Below are positions 38,486-47,316 of a stretch of 47,572 bases of DNA, in pieces. Numbering within the stretch: the first letter of the stretch is position 1; each line of letters opens with the position of its first letter. The position numbers and the translations under genes were made by a program. The notes below the pieces were generated by a model, which saw nothing but the letters and a program-made list of their open reading frames with translations, was not told the origin of the DNA and did not search any database. This stretch comes from CAKSHC01 sp045595395 (GTDB lineage Bacteria > Bacillota > Clostridia > Oscillospirales > UMGS1783), in NCBI GenBank assembly GCA_045595395.1, contig JAZOAH010000009.1, forward strand, positions 1-47,572, in the 5' to 3' direction.

Positions 38486-39508
38486 TTACAGTAAAGTTTT
38501 TAATTGGTCAATATCGCTTTCCCGTGTAGCCCAGCTGGTAGCAAATCGGACGACCGAATGATCCTCGTCCTTCTTTTCCCAAAAACTAAAGCGCACAAAG
38601 GGGCGTAATTGCTCCATTTTTTCATTATGTAACACCACAAACAGCTGATTGGTGGGCGATTGCATGTGAAAGGGATAGCCCTTTTCCTCAAAAATGCCCC
38701 GCAACTTAGCGGCCATGGCAATGGCATGACCCCCCAAGCGCTCATATAAACCGTCGGTAAACAGGGTGTCAAACTGGATACCCAGCAGCCGCCCCTTGGC
38801 CAACAAAGCCCCTTGTTGCTTGATGCGGGGGAGAAAATGAGAAGGTGTATTATTTTTGGTGAAGACCAGCGCTTCGCCGCACAGCGCCCCCACCTTGGTG
38901 CCGCCGATATAAAAGACATCGCACAGCCGAGCCACATCCGGCAACGTCACATCCGAATCGGGGCAGGCCAGGGCGTAGCCTAAGCGTGCGCCATCCAAAA
39001 AGAGGGGCAGGTCATAGTCATGGCAGACCTCCGACAGCGCCGTCAGCTCGGCCTTGGAGTAGAGGGTGCCGTATTCGGTGGGATGGGATATGTAGACCAT
39101 GCCGGGGAAGGGGCAATGGTCGTGATGATCGTCGGCATAAAAGTCGACCAGCATCTGTTTGAGGTCTTGCGCCTGTAGTTTGCCGTCCACATTGGGTAAC
39201 AACTGCACCTTACGGCCGGCGCTTTCGATGGCCGCCGCCTCATGCACGTTGATATGCCCGGTATCGGCCGCCACCACCGACTGATAGGCGTCGATCATAT
39301 TCGATATGACAATGCGGTTGGTCTGTGTACCGCCCGACAAGAACCATACATCGACATCACAGCCGCAGGCCGCTACGATCTTCTTCTTGGCCGAGTCGCA
39401 ATACTCGTCAAAGCCGTAACCGACCTGCTGCTCAAAATTGGTCTGCACCAACCGCTCCAGGATGCGAGGATGACAGCCCTCCGAATAGTCGTTCTCAAAT
39501 ACCAGCAT
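38486..39508 (-). CDS. Low-specificity threonine aldolase / beta-eliminating lyase family
   Basis: A 340-residue PLP enzyme of fold type I. Seen: FENDYSEGCHPRILERL at the N-terminus, GGTQTNRIVI, HINVHEAAAIE, FLDGARLGYAL, and the PLP lysine in FYIGGTKVGALCG. Threonine aldolases split threonine or allo-threonine to glycine and acetaldehyde. In an operon with FemAB ligases a role in supplying glycine for the cross-bridge is attractive, but this is only inference. It overlaps the aminopeptidase gene by 14 bp. Confidence 0.92.
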   Translation of the reverse strand: MLVFENDYSEGCHPRILERLVQTNFEQQVGYGFDEYCDSAKKKIVAACGCDVDVWFLSGGTQTNRIVISNMIDAYQSVVAADTGHINVHEAAAIESAGRKVQLLPNVDGKLQAQDLKQMLVDFYADDHHDHCPFPGMVYISHPTEYGTLYSKAELTALSEVCHDYDLPLFLDGARLGYALACPDSDVTLPDVARLCDVFYIGGTKVGALCGEALVFTKNNTPSHFLPRIKQQGALLAKGRLLGIQFDTLFTDGLYERLGGHAIAMAAKLRGIFEEKGYPFHMQSPTNQLFVVLHNEKMEQLRPFVRFSFWEKKDEDHSVVRFATSWATRESDIDQLKTLL

Positions 39509-40667
39509 AGTCCTTCTCCTTATCGTTATAGAAGGCGGTCAGCGCCTTGACCATCTGCTCGGTCGCATCAACACCCGAAGTTTCCATGCTCGAGTGCATG
39601 GCCAACTGGGGACAGCCGATGTCCAGCATCGGCACCGACACCTGGTTGGATGCAATCGCACCCAGGGTCGACCCACCAACCTGATCGGGTCGGTTATAAT
39701 AATGCTGCACCGGCACGCCGGCACGCTTGCAGATCTCACAAAAGATGGCCGAGGTCACACCCTCGGTGGTATAGCGACGGTTGGCGTTGTGCTTGATGAC
39801 CACGCCGCCGTTTAAGGTGACCGGCGCACCATTGTCGGCCGCCTGCGGATGATTGGGATGGGCCGCATGGGCGTTATCACAGCTGACCAACAGGCTGTTG
39901 GCCGATTTTTGCGAGCGATCGCCCAATCGTTCCAGCACATCGGCCAGAAAATTGGAGGCGGCCCCCTGGCGGGTCATGCTGCCCACCTCTTCATGGTCAA
40001 ACAAGGCATAGACATTGCCCGGCTTGCCGCTTGCCAAAAAGGCGGTCAGCGCCGCAAAGGCACATTGCAGATCATCCAGCCGAGGGGCGGCGATCATATC
40101 GCCGATGACCTGCCCCGGCTGCGGATTATACAGGATCAGATCGGCATCGACCACATCCCCCTCGATGCGCTCACCCAAAGAAGCACCGATGGGCTGCAGA
40201 TCGACGGCGGGGTTGATCTTCTTGCCGTCGTTGACGGTGCGATCCAGATGGATAGCCAGGCTGGGAATGATGGCCACCGGCTCTTTGGTGTCGACCAGGC
40301 GGGTCTTCAGCCCCTTGTCGGTACGCACCGCCACCCGACCGGCACAGGCCAACGGCCGATCCAGCCAGCTGCTCATGATCATGCCGCCGTAGACCTCAAC
40401 GGCCAATGTTTCCTTGTTCCATTTGACCGACAGCGCCGGGCTATCCCCGTGCGAAGCAGTGATGCGGTAGCCCCTGCCCCCCGCCACAAAGGCGATCAGC
40501 GCCGAGCCGCCACGGATGACAAAATATCCTTGTCCATTCTTGACGTTCCATATATCCCGCTCGTCCATCTCGGTAAATCCGGCCTCCAACAAGGCCTTTC
40601 GGGCATAGTCGACGGCGTGATAGGCGGTCGGACAGGCCTGAATATAGGAAAATAAGGCAGTATTCAT
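39495..40667 (-). CDS. M18 family aminopeptidase
   Basis: A 390-residue zinc aminopeptidase (aspartyl/leucyl aminopeptidase family M18). Metal and catalytic motifs: TASHGDSPAL (His and Asp), PRLDDLQ (Asp), FDHEEVGS (Glu-Glu), CDNAHAAHPN (Asp) and AMHSSMETSG (His near the C-terminus). It is somewhat shorter than the usual 420-450. ATG 40667 follows GGGAG; ATG 40679 lies upstream of this site. It is the first gene of the operon running to 35144. I see no clear promoter in the short gap before it. Confidence 0.93.
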   Translation of the reverse strand: MNTALFSYIQACPTAYHAVDYARKALLEAGFTEMDERDIWNVKNGQGYFVIRGGSALIAFVAGGRGYRITASHGDSPALSVKWNKETLAVEVYGGMIMSSWLDRPLACAGRVAVRTDKGLKTRLVDTKEPVAIIPSLAIHLDRTVNDGKKINPAVDLQPIGASLGERIEGDVVDADLILYNPQPGQVIGDMIAAPRLDDLQCAFAALTAFLASGKPGNVYALFDHEEVGSMTRQGAASNFLADVLERLGDRSQKSANSLLVSCDNAHAAHPNHPQAADNGAPVTLNGGVVIKHNANRRYTTEGVTSAIFCEICKRAGVPVQHYYNRPDQVGGSTLGAIASNQVSVPMLDIGCPQLAMHSSMETSGVDATEQMVKALTAFYNDKEKDYAGI

Positions 40668-40694
40668 ATATTCTCCCAAAATGATAATCGTTAT

Positions 40695-40730
40695 TAAAAA
40701 ACCCCGGAAGCGAAACTTTCGGGGATTTTT
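40695..40730 (-). terminator. Terminator of the F420-ligase-like gene
   Basis: A 9-bp stem with one G.T pair (40702-40710 with 40716-40724) and loop CGAAA is followed on the minus strand by T6. Confidence 0.88.
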
Positions 40731-40735
40731 ATCGG

Positions 40736-41935
40736 TTAGTTGGTGTAGTTATCGAAATAGCCCTGGACGAGAACGACGGGAGTGCCCTTATCGCCCGAGC
40801 CGCTGGTCAGATCGCACAGCGAGCCGATCAAGTCGGTCAGCTGACGGGGGGTGGTACCCTGCGCCGCCATGTTGCCCTTGAGGTTGCCGTCCTTCGCCTT
40901 GATGGATTCGGAGATGGCCTTTCTCAGTTCCTCGCCCGACAGATCCTTGAAATCGTTATCGGCGAGATATTTGAGCTTCAATTCGTTGGGCGTACCGATC
41001 AGACCGTCGGTAAAGGCAGGGGAAACGACGGGGTCGGCCAACTCCCAGATCTTACCCTGGGGATCCTTGAAGGCGCCGTCGCCGTAGACCATAACCTCGA
41101 CATGCTTGCCGGTGGCATCCATGATCTTTTTCTGAATATCCAGCACCAGATCCTGGCAATCTCTCGGGAAGAGCTTGACCTTCTCCTCGGTCGACTTGTT
41201 CGAGCCGAGCAGACCGTATTTCTCATTGCAGCCCGAGCCGTTGACGGGAGCATTGAGGATCTCGTCCAGACCGTAAACGACCTTGGCCCCGGCCTCTTTG
41301 AGCAGGCGCTTGGTGCGGGCACGGGTGTGGATGTCGCAGGTCAGCACATGATCGGTATAATCCAAAATAGCCTTGGGCTGATTGGCAAAGATAATTTCAA
41401 CCTCGGCCCCCATCTCTCGGATGAGGTTGCCGTAATATTCCACATAGTCAACACCGGTAAATTCCAGCTTCTGCACGCCGAAGACCTCACGGTAACGCTC
41501 CAGCGACAGCACATCGGAATAGGGGTTGATGCCGGCGGCGTCGATCAGATCATAGGTGGCCAGAGAGTTACCGACCTCATCGGACGGATAGCTCAGCTGC
41601 AGCACGATCTTGGATGCGCCCTTGGCAATGCCACGCAGGCAGATGGCAAAACGGTTGCGGGACAGAATGGGGAACAAAACACCAATGGTGCCCCCGCCGA
41701 GCTTGGCATTGACATCGGCGGCAATATCGTCCACACTTGCGTAGTTGCCCTGCGCACGGGCGACGATGGATTCGGTAATGGAGATGACATCACGGTCACG
41801 CAGCTGAAACCCTTCGCTCTCAGCCGCAGCCAATACACTGTCGGCCACGATGGCAGCCAGGTCGTCACCCTCACGGATGATCGGGCAGCGGATGCCGCGC
41901 GATACGGTGCCTACTCTTCTCATTTTTTCTTCCAT
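40736..41935 (-). CDS. Coenzyme F420-0:L-glutamate ligase family protein (CofE-like)
   Basis: A 399-residue protein. The family region includes GTVSRGIRCPIIREGDDL, DRDVISITESIVARAQGN, and FPILSRNRFAICLRGIAKG. The second half carries LNAPVNGSGCNEKYGLLGSN and VMVYGDGAFKDPQGKIWELADP. CofE adds glutamate to F420-0 using GTP. No other F420 gene is visible, and anaerobic Firmicutes that carry this family usually lack F420, so the real substrate probably is another gamma-carboxylate. It is about 150 residues longer than archaeal CofE. The leader has an inverted repeat. Confidence 0.82.
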   Translation of the reverse strand: MEEKMRRVGTVSRGIRCPIIREGDDLAAIVADSVLAAAESEGFQLRDRDVISITESIVARAQGNYASVDDIAADVNAKLGGGTIGVLFPILSRNRFAICLRGIAKGASKIVLQLSYPSDEVGNSLATYDLIDAAGINPYSDVLSLERYREVFGVQKLEFTGVDYVEYYGNLIREMGAEVEIIFANQPKAILDYTDHVLTCDIHTRARTKRLLKEAGAKVVYGLDEILNAPVNGSGCNEKYGLLGSNKSTEEKVKLFPRDCQDLVLDIQKKIMDATGKHVEVMVYGDGAFKDPQGKIWELADPVVSPAFTDGLIGTPNELKLKYLADNDFKDLSGEELRKAISESIKAKDGNLKGNMAAQGTTPRQLTDLIGSLCDLTSGSGDKGTPVVLVQGYFDNYTN

Positions 41936-41965
41936 ACAGATCCCTCGATTTCATTGGAAAATATC

Positions 41966-41980
41966 TGTTATCAAATAACA
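41966..41980. promoter_or_regulatory. Inverted repeat in the leader of the F420-ligase-like gene
   Basis: TGTTAT, CAA, ATAACA: a perfect 6-bp inverted repeat just after the predicted transcription start. It fits an operator. Confidence 0.5.
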
Positions 41981-41984
41981 ATTA

Positions 41985-42013
41985 ATTATACATCATAGTT
42001 TTTCCACATGCAA
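41985..42013 (-). promoter_or_regulatory. Promoter of the F420-ligase-like gene
   Basis: On the minus strand: -35 TTGCAT (42013-42008), 17-bp spacer, -10 TATAAT (41990-41985). Confidence 0.8.
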
Positions 42014-42144
42014 GTTTTTATTCGCTTACACAAAAAATTTTTTCTCTTTCGCCCCGCATCAAGAAAATCCGACAAACTATTCATAAATCGTATACAATAT
42101 TTTCCCTTTCCTATATTATAATAAACGCAGAAAGGATTGATCGT

Positions 42145-45132
42145 ATGCTTCAACTCAAAAACATAAAAAAGACCTACGAGGCCGGCGAAAATTCGGTCCA
42201 CGCCCTCAAGGGCATCTCGCTTTCCTTCCGCAAGAGCGAATTCGTATCCATCCTCGGCCCATCGGGCTGCGGCAAAACGACCATGCTCAACATCATCGGC
42301 GGCCTGGACGGCTACACCGACGGCGACCTGGTCATCGACGGCGTATCCACCAAAGCCTATAAAGACCGGGACTGGGACACCTACCGCAACCACTCCATCG
42401 GCTTTGTCTTCCAGTCCTATAACCTCATCCCCCATCAGACGGTGCTCAAGAATGTCGAACTGGCTCTGACCCTCTCGGGTGTCAACGCCCACGAACGCAA
42501 AGCCCGTGCCAAAAAGGCGCTGGAGGCGGTGGGCCTGGGCGACCAGCTGCGAAAGAAGCCGGGCGAAATGTCGGGCGGCCAGATGCAGCGTGTGGCCATC
42601 GCCCGCGCCCTGGTCAACGACCCCGATATCATCCTGGCCGATGAGCCGACCGGTGCGCTCGACACCGAAACCAGCGTCCAGGTCATGGACCTGCTCAAGG
42701 AGATCTCCAAAGAAAAACTGGTCATCATGGTCACCCACAACCCTGAACTGGCCGAAACCTACTCCACCCGCATCATCCGCATGCTCGACGGCGTCATCAC
42801 CGGCGACTCTCAGCCCTATACCGAACAGGCGCCTACCACTCCCCGCTCTCGGAAAAAGAGCAAGAAGCCGTCCATGTCCTTCTTTACCTCCTTCGGCCTG
42901 TCGCTGACCAACCTCTTTACCAAAAAGGGCCGCACCCTGCTGACCAGCTTTGCCGGCAGCATCGGCATCATCGGCATCGCTCTCATCTTTGCCGTATCCC
43001 AGGGTATGACCACCTATATCAACCTGTTGCAGGAAGACACCCTTTCTTCCTATCCCCTGACCATTGAGGCCACCACCATTGACCTATCCACGCTCATGCA
43101 GACCTTTATGGGCGCAGCCTCCGAGATCGAGGAGCATGACAAGGACGCCATCTACTCCCAGTCGGTGCTCTTTGAGATGATCAACGCCCTCAACAATATG
43201 GAGGCCACTGAAAACGACCTCGAATCCTTCAAAGCCTTCATTGACGGCGAACTGACCGACCCCGAAGGCGAGCTGAGCCATGCCCTGTCGGGCGTGCAAT
43301 ACACCTACGCCCCCGAACTGCTGGTCTACACCAAGAATGTCGAAGGCGCTATCGTCCATTCGGACACTCAAAAACTGCTGGCCGACGCTCTGTACGAGAA
43401 CTTCGGCATGGATATCACCAACATGATGTCCTTTGGCGAGGACTCGGGCATGATGAGCAGCTCCATGATGTCACTCAGCCCCGCCATGAGTTCCACCATA
43501 CTCTGGACCGAAATGCTCGGCGCTAAGGACGGCGGTCTGATCAACCCGGTGCTCAAAAACCAATACGAGGTCATCTACGGCGACTGGCCGTCCGAATATA
43601 ACGAGATCGTGCTGGTGCTCGACGAGAACAACGAACTTGACGACCTGACCCTCTACGCCCTGGGCCTTAAGACCGAGGAGGAGATCAACGCCATCTTCGA
43701 TGCCGTCATCAACAAGACCGAGCTCGAGGTCGAGCAGCAGAAATGGTCCTATCAGCAGATCCACGACATGGATTTCCGTGTTATTTTAGGTGCTGACTGC
43801 TACACCCTCGATGAAAACACCGGCCTTTACACCGACCTGCGTGACACCGATGCCGGTCTGCGCTATCTCTATGATAACGCCCTCACCCTCAAGGTGTCGG
43901 GCATCATCCGCCCCAGCGAGGATGCCACCTCGGCCATGCTGGGCGGCTCGATCGGCTATACCAAGGCGCTGACCGAGTATATCATCGAGCAGGCCGAAGA
44001 CTCGCCCGCCGTACAGGCCCAGCTGGCCGATACCCACACCGACATCCTGACCGGCCTGCCCTTTAACGAAAACACCGGCAAGCTCGACGATGCCGCCAAG
44101 GAATCGGCGCTACGCACCCACCTCGAAGGCCTGGACACCAAGGGCAAGGCCCAAGCCTTTGTCGATATCATGAGCGTGCCCTCTCAGGAACAGCTGGACA
44201 CCGCCGTTGAGCAGTCCCTCTCAGCCATGGATCGCGCCAAACGGGAAGAAGCGCTGAAAACGGCGCTGACCCAGCAGATGGGCATGAGCGAAAGCGAGAT
44301 CGCCGAGTATATTGAAAAAATGTCGGACGAAGACCTGGAAGAGCTGATGCGTGAAATGATCGAGGCTCAGGTTCGTATGCAGATGGCCGCCCAGGTGCAG
44401 GCCCAGCTGGCCAATGTGCCCGAAGCCATGTTGGCCGCCCAGCTCGACGCCGCCCTGCCCGAGTACACCACCGAGCAATGCGCCCTCTACTACGACGAGA
44501 TCCTGGAATTTTCCGAATCCTCTCTGGAGGAGAACCTCATCAAACTCGGCCATGTCGATCTGGACTCCCCCGCCTCGGTCAACCTCTACGCCTCCTCCTT
44601 TGAAAACAAGGACATCATCGAAGAGGTAATCGCCCGCTACAACGCCGGCCGTGAGGAGTTGCAGCAGGTGCATTATACCGACTATGTCGGCATCATGATG
44701 AGCTCGATCACCACCATCATCCAGGCCATCACCTATATCTTGATCGCCTTTGTTGCCATCTCCCTGATCGTTTCATCCATCATGATCGGGGTCATCACCC
44801 TCATCTCGGTGCAGGAGCGCACCAAAGAGATCGGCATCCTGCGAGCCATCGGCGCATCCAAGCGCAACGTTTCCAGCATGTTTAACGCCGAGACCCTCAT
44901 CATCGGCTTTGCCTCGGGTCTGGTCGGTGTGGGGCTGACCTATCTGCTGTGCATCCCCATCAACGCCATCATCCAATCGCTGACCGGCATTCCCAACCTG
45001 CGGGCCATCCTGCCCATTGAGGTAGCCGCCGTGCTCATCCTCATCAGTATGGCCCTGACCCTGTTGGCCGGCATCATCCCCTCCCGCAGCGCCGCCCGCA
45101 AAGACCCCGTCGTCGCCCTGCGCACCGAATAA
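42145..45132 (+). CDS. Fused ABC exporter: MacB-like ATPase and FtsX-like permease
   Basis: A 995-residue protein. The ATPase lies at residues 1-230: Walker A GPSGCGKT (38-45), signature MSGGQMQRVAIARAL, Walker B IILADEPTGALD and MVTHNPELA. A basic linker (SRKKSKKP) leads to membrane helix 1 (about 270-292). A very large extracellular domain of some 550 residues follows. It is Asp/Glu-rich and mostly helical in its second half (EMSDEDLEELMREMIEAQVRMQ region). Three C-terminal helices contain SVQERTKEIGILRAIGAS, the FtsX signature. It likely exports or extracts a peptide, lipoprotein or antibiotic. A TATAAT at 42117-42122 without a clear -35 precedes it, with AAAGGA as ribosome site. Confidence 0.92.
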   Translation: MLQLKNIKKTYEAGENSVHALKGISLSFRKSEFVSILGPSGCGKTTMLNIIGGLDGYTDGDLVIDGVSTKAYKDRDWDTYRNHSIGFVFQSYNLIPHQTVLKNVELALTLSGVNAHERKARAKKALEAVGLGDQLRKKPGEMSGGQMQRVAIARALVNDPDIILADEPTGALDTETSVQVMDLLKEISKEKLVIMVTHNPELAETYSTRIIRMLDGVITGDSQPYTEQAPTTPRSRKKSKKPSMSFFTSFGLSLTNLFTKKGRTLLTSFAGSIGIIGIALIFAVSQGMTTYINLLQEDTLSSYPLTIEATTIDLSTLMQTFMGAASEIEEHDKDAIYSQSVLFEMINALNNMEATENDLESFKAFIDGELTDPEGELSHALSGVQYTYAPELLVYTKNVEGAIVHSDTQKLLADALYENFGMDITNMMSFGEDSGMMSSSMMSLSPAMSSTILWTEMLGAKDGGLINPVLKNQYEVIYGDWPSEYNEIVLVLDENNELDDLTLYALGLKTEEEINAIFDAVINKTELEVEQQKWSYQQIHDMDFRVILGADCYTLDENTGLYTDLRDTDAGLRYLYDNALTLKVSGIIRPSEDATSAMLGGSIGYTKALTEYIIEQAEDSPAVQAQLADTHTDILTGLPFNENTGKLDDAAKESALRTHLEGLDTKGKAQAFVDIMSVPSQEQLDTAVEQSLSAMDRAKREEALKTALTQQMGMSESEIAEYIEKMSDEDLEELMREMIEAQVRMQMAAQVQAQLANVPEAMLAAQLDAALPEYTTEQCALYYDEILEFSESSLEENLIKLGHVDLDSPASVNLYASSFENKDIIEEVIARYNAGREELQQVHYTDYVGIMMSSITTIIQAITYILIAFVAISLIVSSIMIGVITLISVQERTKEIGILRAIGASKRNVSSMFNAETLIIGFASGLVGVGLTYLLCIPINAIIQSLTGIPNLRAILPIEVAAVLILISMALTLLAGIIPSRSAARKDPVVALRTE

Positions 45133-45142
45133 AACATAACAT

Positions 45143-45190
45143 AAAAAATCCCAAACGCTTTTCCTTGAGCGTTTGGGATTTTCTTCTTCT
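45143..45190 (+). terminator. Terminator of the ABC exporter gene
   Basis: A 14-bp perfect stem (45146-45159 with 45168-45181) is followed by TTCTTCTTCT. Confidence 0.9.
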
Positions 45191-45196
45191 ATCAAC

Positions 45197-45279
45197 TTGC
45201 GAATAGCAAATTTCACATGACCGTAGGTCATATTTCACTGCCGCCAGGCAATTTCACTCACCCGCAGGGTGAATTTCAT
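45197..45279 (+). repeat. Second mini-hairpin array with ATTTCAC connectors
   Basis: Four perfect palindromes (45197-45209 stem TTGC; 45217-45231 stem ATGACC, loop GTA; 45239-45250 stem TGCC, loop GCCA; 45258-45272 stem TCACCC, loop GCA) are each followed by ATTTCAC (45210, 45232, 45251) or ATTTCAT (45273). The connector is identical to that at 9727-9892 but the stems are unrelated. Confidence 0.82.
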
Positions 45280-45309
45280 CGGGCGGGCGTCCTCCAAGAT
45301 GCACGCCCT

Positions 45310-46557
45310 TTACGCTTGCTCCTTCTTTTTGAAATACCGTATCATAAACAATAATAGCACAGTCCCCAAGATCGGGAAGACGGCGCTGGCCAGCATCCCG
45401 GCCTTCATGCCGATCTGTTCGGCCGAAAGGTTGAGAGCTTGGCCGAGGTCGGCCGCCATCGGCGAGGCCGACACGGTATCGACCACGATACCCATCAACT
45501 GCGGCGCAACCGACGCCCCCAGGTCACCGCCGGCTGCCATCAGCGCAAAGGCGGTCACCCCCACGCCGGGGATCTTTTCCTCCATCAAGATCAGCGTTCC
45601 CGGCCAAAGCATGGCGGTAAACAGGCCGGTCAGCACGCAGGCGATCAGCACAAGGGTCGTTTGCGAAGACAACCCGGCCACCAGATAACAGCCTGCTGCG
45701 CCGATCATGCCGCCCAGCAAGACGGGCATGATTTTCTTGCCGTATTTGGCATAGGTGATGCGTGCCACGCCAAGCAATATGGCAAACATGGCCATGCCCA
45801 GCACATCCCCCATCGCCTTATCCACACCCAGCGCCCGTTCGGCAAAGCCGGACACCCAGTTTGACATGGTGTTCTCGGCACAACTGCCGAAAAAGATACC
45901 GACCACACACATCACCATGCCCCATACCTGCCGCTTATTGCCCGAGCCTGCGGCTATGGGCGGCTGCGCCGTCATCTCCGGCATGGGCGAGAGCCTGAAC
46001 AGCACGGCAGCCAAAATGGGCCATGCCGCCAACACAAGGGTCAAGATCTGCCAGTTATGATTGCCGAACACCCGTAAAAAGAGGGTGCTGACCACCACAA
46101 CGGTAAACACGCCAAAGGCATAGAGCGAGTGAAGCAGGCTCATGTCCCGCTGTGGATTCTCCGAGGGAATGGCGGCAATGGTCGGGCTGAGCAGCACCTC
46201 CGAAAGCCCCGCCGACACCGAGAATATGACCGTGCCCAGCACCAGCCCGACATAGGCCAGCTGCGGAAACACCAAGGGGAAAAGCGCATAGACCGCCAGC
46301 CCCGCCGAGGTGATCAGTGGCATGATCCGCACCACCTTGGCCACCGGAAACCGCTTGGCAAACAGGGTGAAGAGGAGATCGACCGCCATCTGGGTACAGA
46401 AGTTGACCAGCACCAGCGTGCCCAGCCGTGTGTAGGAAATGCCGTACATCTCCCGCAGCGGCACAAACAACACCGGCGGCAACGAAAAGACCGTCGACAT
46501 GGTAAAATAGGCCAGATAACAGGCCAGCTTGGTTCTCTTGAAGTTGGATGTGTCCAT
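45310..46557 (-). CDS. Major facilitator superfamily transporter
   Basis: A 415-residue membrane protein with about twelve hydrophobic helices and the usual central break (MPEMTAQPPIAAGSGNKRQ). The N-terminal half has FVPLREMYGISYTRLGTLVLVNF, as in sugar or fucose-permease-like MFS proteins; the C-terminal half has GTLILMEEKIPGVGVTAFALMAAGGDLGAS. The substrate is unknown. ATG 46557 follows GAGGAAGGG; the frame to 46596 crosses the promoter's -10 and is rejected. Confidence 0.9.
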   Translation of the reverse strand: MDTSNFKRTKLACYLAYFTMSTVFSLPPVLFVPLREMYGISYTRLGTLVLVNFCTQMAVDLLFTLFAKRFPVAKVVRIMPLITSAGLAVYALFPLVFPQLAYVGLVLGTVIFSVSAGLSEVLLSPTIAAIPSENPQRDMSLLHSLYAFGVFTVVVVSTLFLRVFGNHNWQILTLVLAAWPILAAVLFRLSPMPEMTAQPPIAAGSGNKRQVWGMVMCVVGIFFGSCAENTMSNWVSGFAERALGVDKAMGDVLGMAMFAILLGVARITYAKYGKKIMPVLLGGMIGAAGCYLVAGLSSQTTLVLIACVLTGLFTAMLWPGTLILMEEKIPGVGVTAFALMAAGGDLGASVAPQLMGIVVDTVSASPMAADLGQALNLSAEQIGMKAGMLASAVFPILGTVLLLFMIRYFKKKEQA

Positions 46558-46586
46558 GTTCCCTTCCTCATCTTTGTTATGGCTGC

Positions 46587-46615
46587 ATTGTACCATATTT
46601 TTCTCTTGTTTTCAA
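46587..46615 (-). promoter_or_regulatory. Promoter of the MFS gene
   Basis: On the minus strand: -35 TTGAAA (46615-46610), 17-bp spacer, -10 TACAAT (46592-46587). Confidence 0.78.
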
Positions 46616-46635
46616 CGAATCACAAGCCGAAACGG

Positions 46636-47316
46636 TTATCCTTCGCGGCTTTGTTTTTGCTCCATGCGACGCCAGGACACAAACCCATAGAGATCATTGA
46701 TCAAAAAAATCACAAAACAGACCACAACAGAAACATAGGAAACATTCTCAATTATCGCCATCACCCATAGAACGATCAGGATAATATCGTTAGCGGCATA
46801 GGCCAGCGCAAAGTACGGGCTGCGCCGCCATGTCAGGTAGACCGCCAGGAAGCTGGTCGTGACCGAAATGGTGCTGGGGATCAAGTTGGCGGTATGGCAG
46901 GCCTGCAAAATAAAATAAAAGGCCACCGTCACCGCTGCGCCCAGCAGACACATCACACCGATCTCACCCCTGCCGATGCTTCCGACCTCGACCTGCGCTT
47001 TGTTACCCTTGTGGGGATGACGCAGCCAGGACACCATCGCCATGACCGACATGGGCAGCGTCATGCCCAAATAGGTGATCATCTCGCCATAGTAGGCAAA
47101 GGAATACGAAATGATGCCGTAGAGGATGCTGAACAGGATCATGAGCACCTGCCCTATGGGGTTTCCCTTGGCGTTAAAAATAAGGGAGGTAACCCCGATC
47201 AGAGAGGCTGTGAGGGTCAGGTATCCGTTTCGGTCAAACAGAATGAAGGAAAGCAGAACCAAAGTAACCGAGGTACTCCACAAGATAATCTCGGCGGTGG
47301 TGAAATAGCGTTTCAT
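46636..47316 (-). CDS. pnuC: PnuC-like nicotinamide riboside transporter
   Basis: A 226-residue membrane protein with about seven hydrophobic helices. PnuC features: LIFNAKGNPIGQVLMILFSILYGIISYSFAYYGEMITYLGMTLPM (the W/Y-rich substrate region) and the C-terminal NDLYGFVSWRRM. PnuC transporters take up nicotinamide riboside for NAD synthesis by facilitated diffusion. ATG 47316 has AAGGAAA upstream; the open frame to 47352 runs through the terminator of the leader. Control by that leader is likely. Confidence 0.88.
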   Translation of the reverse strand: MKRYFTTAEIILWSTSVTLVLLSFILFDRNGYLTLTASLIGVTSLIFNAKGNPIGQVLMILFSILYGIISYSFAYYGEMITYLGMTLPMSVMAMVSWLRHPHKGNKAQVEVGSIGRGEIGVMCLLGAAVTVAFYFILQACHTANLIPSTISVTTSFLAVYLTWRRSPYFALAYAANDIILIVLWVMAIIENVSYVSVVVCFVIFLINDLYGFVSWRRMEQKQSREG

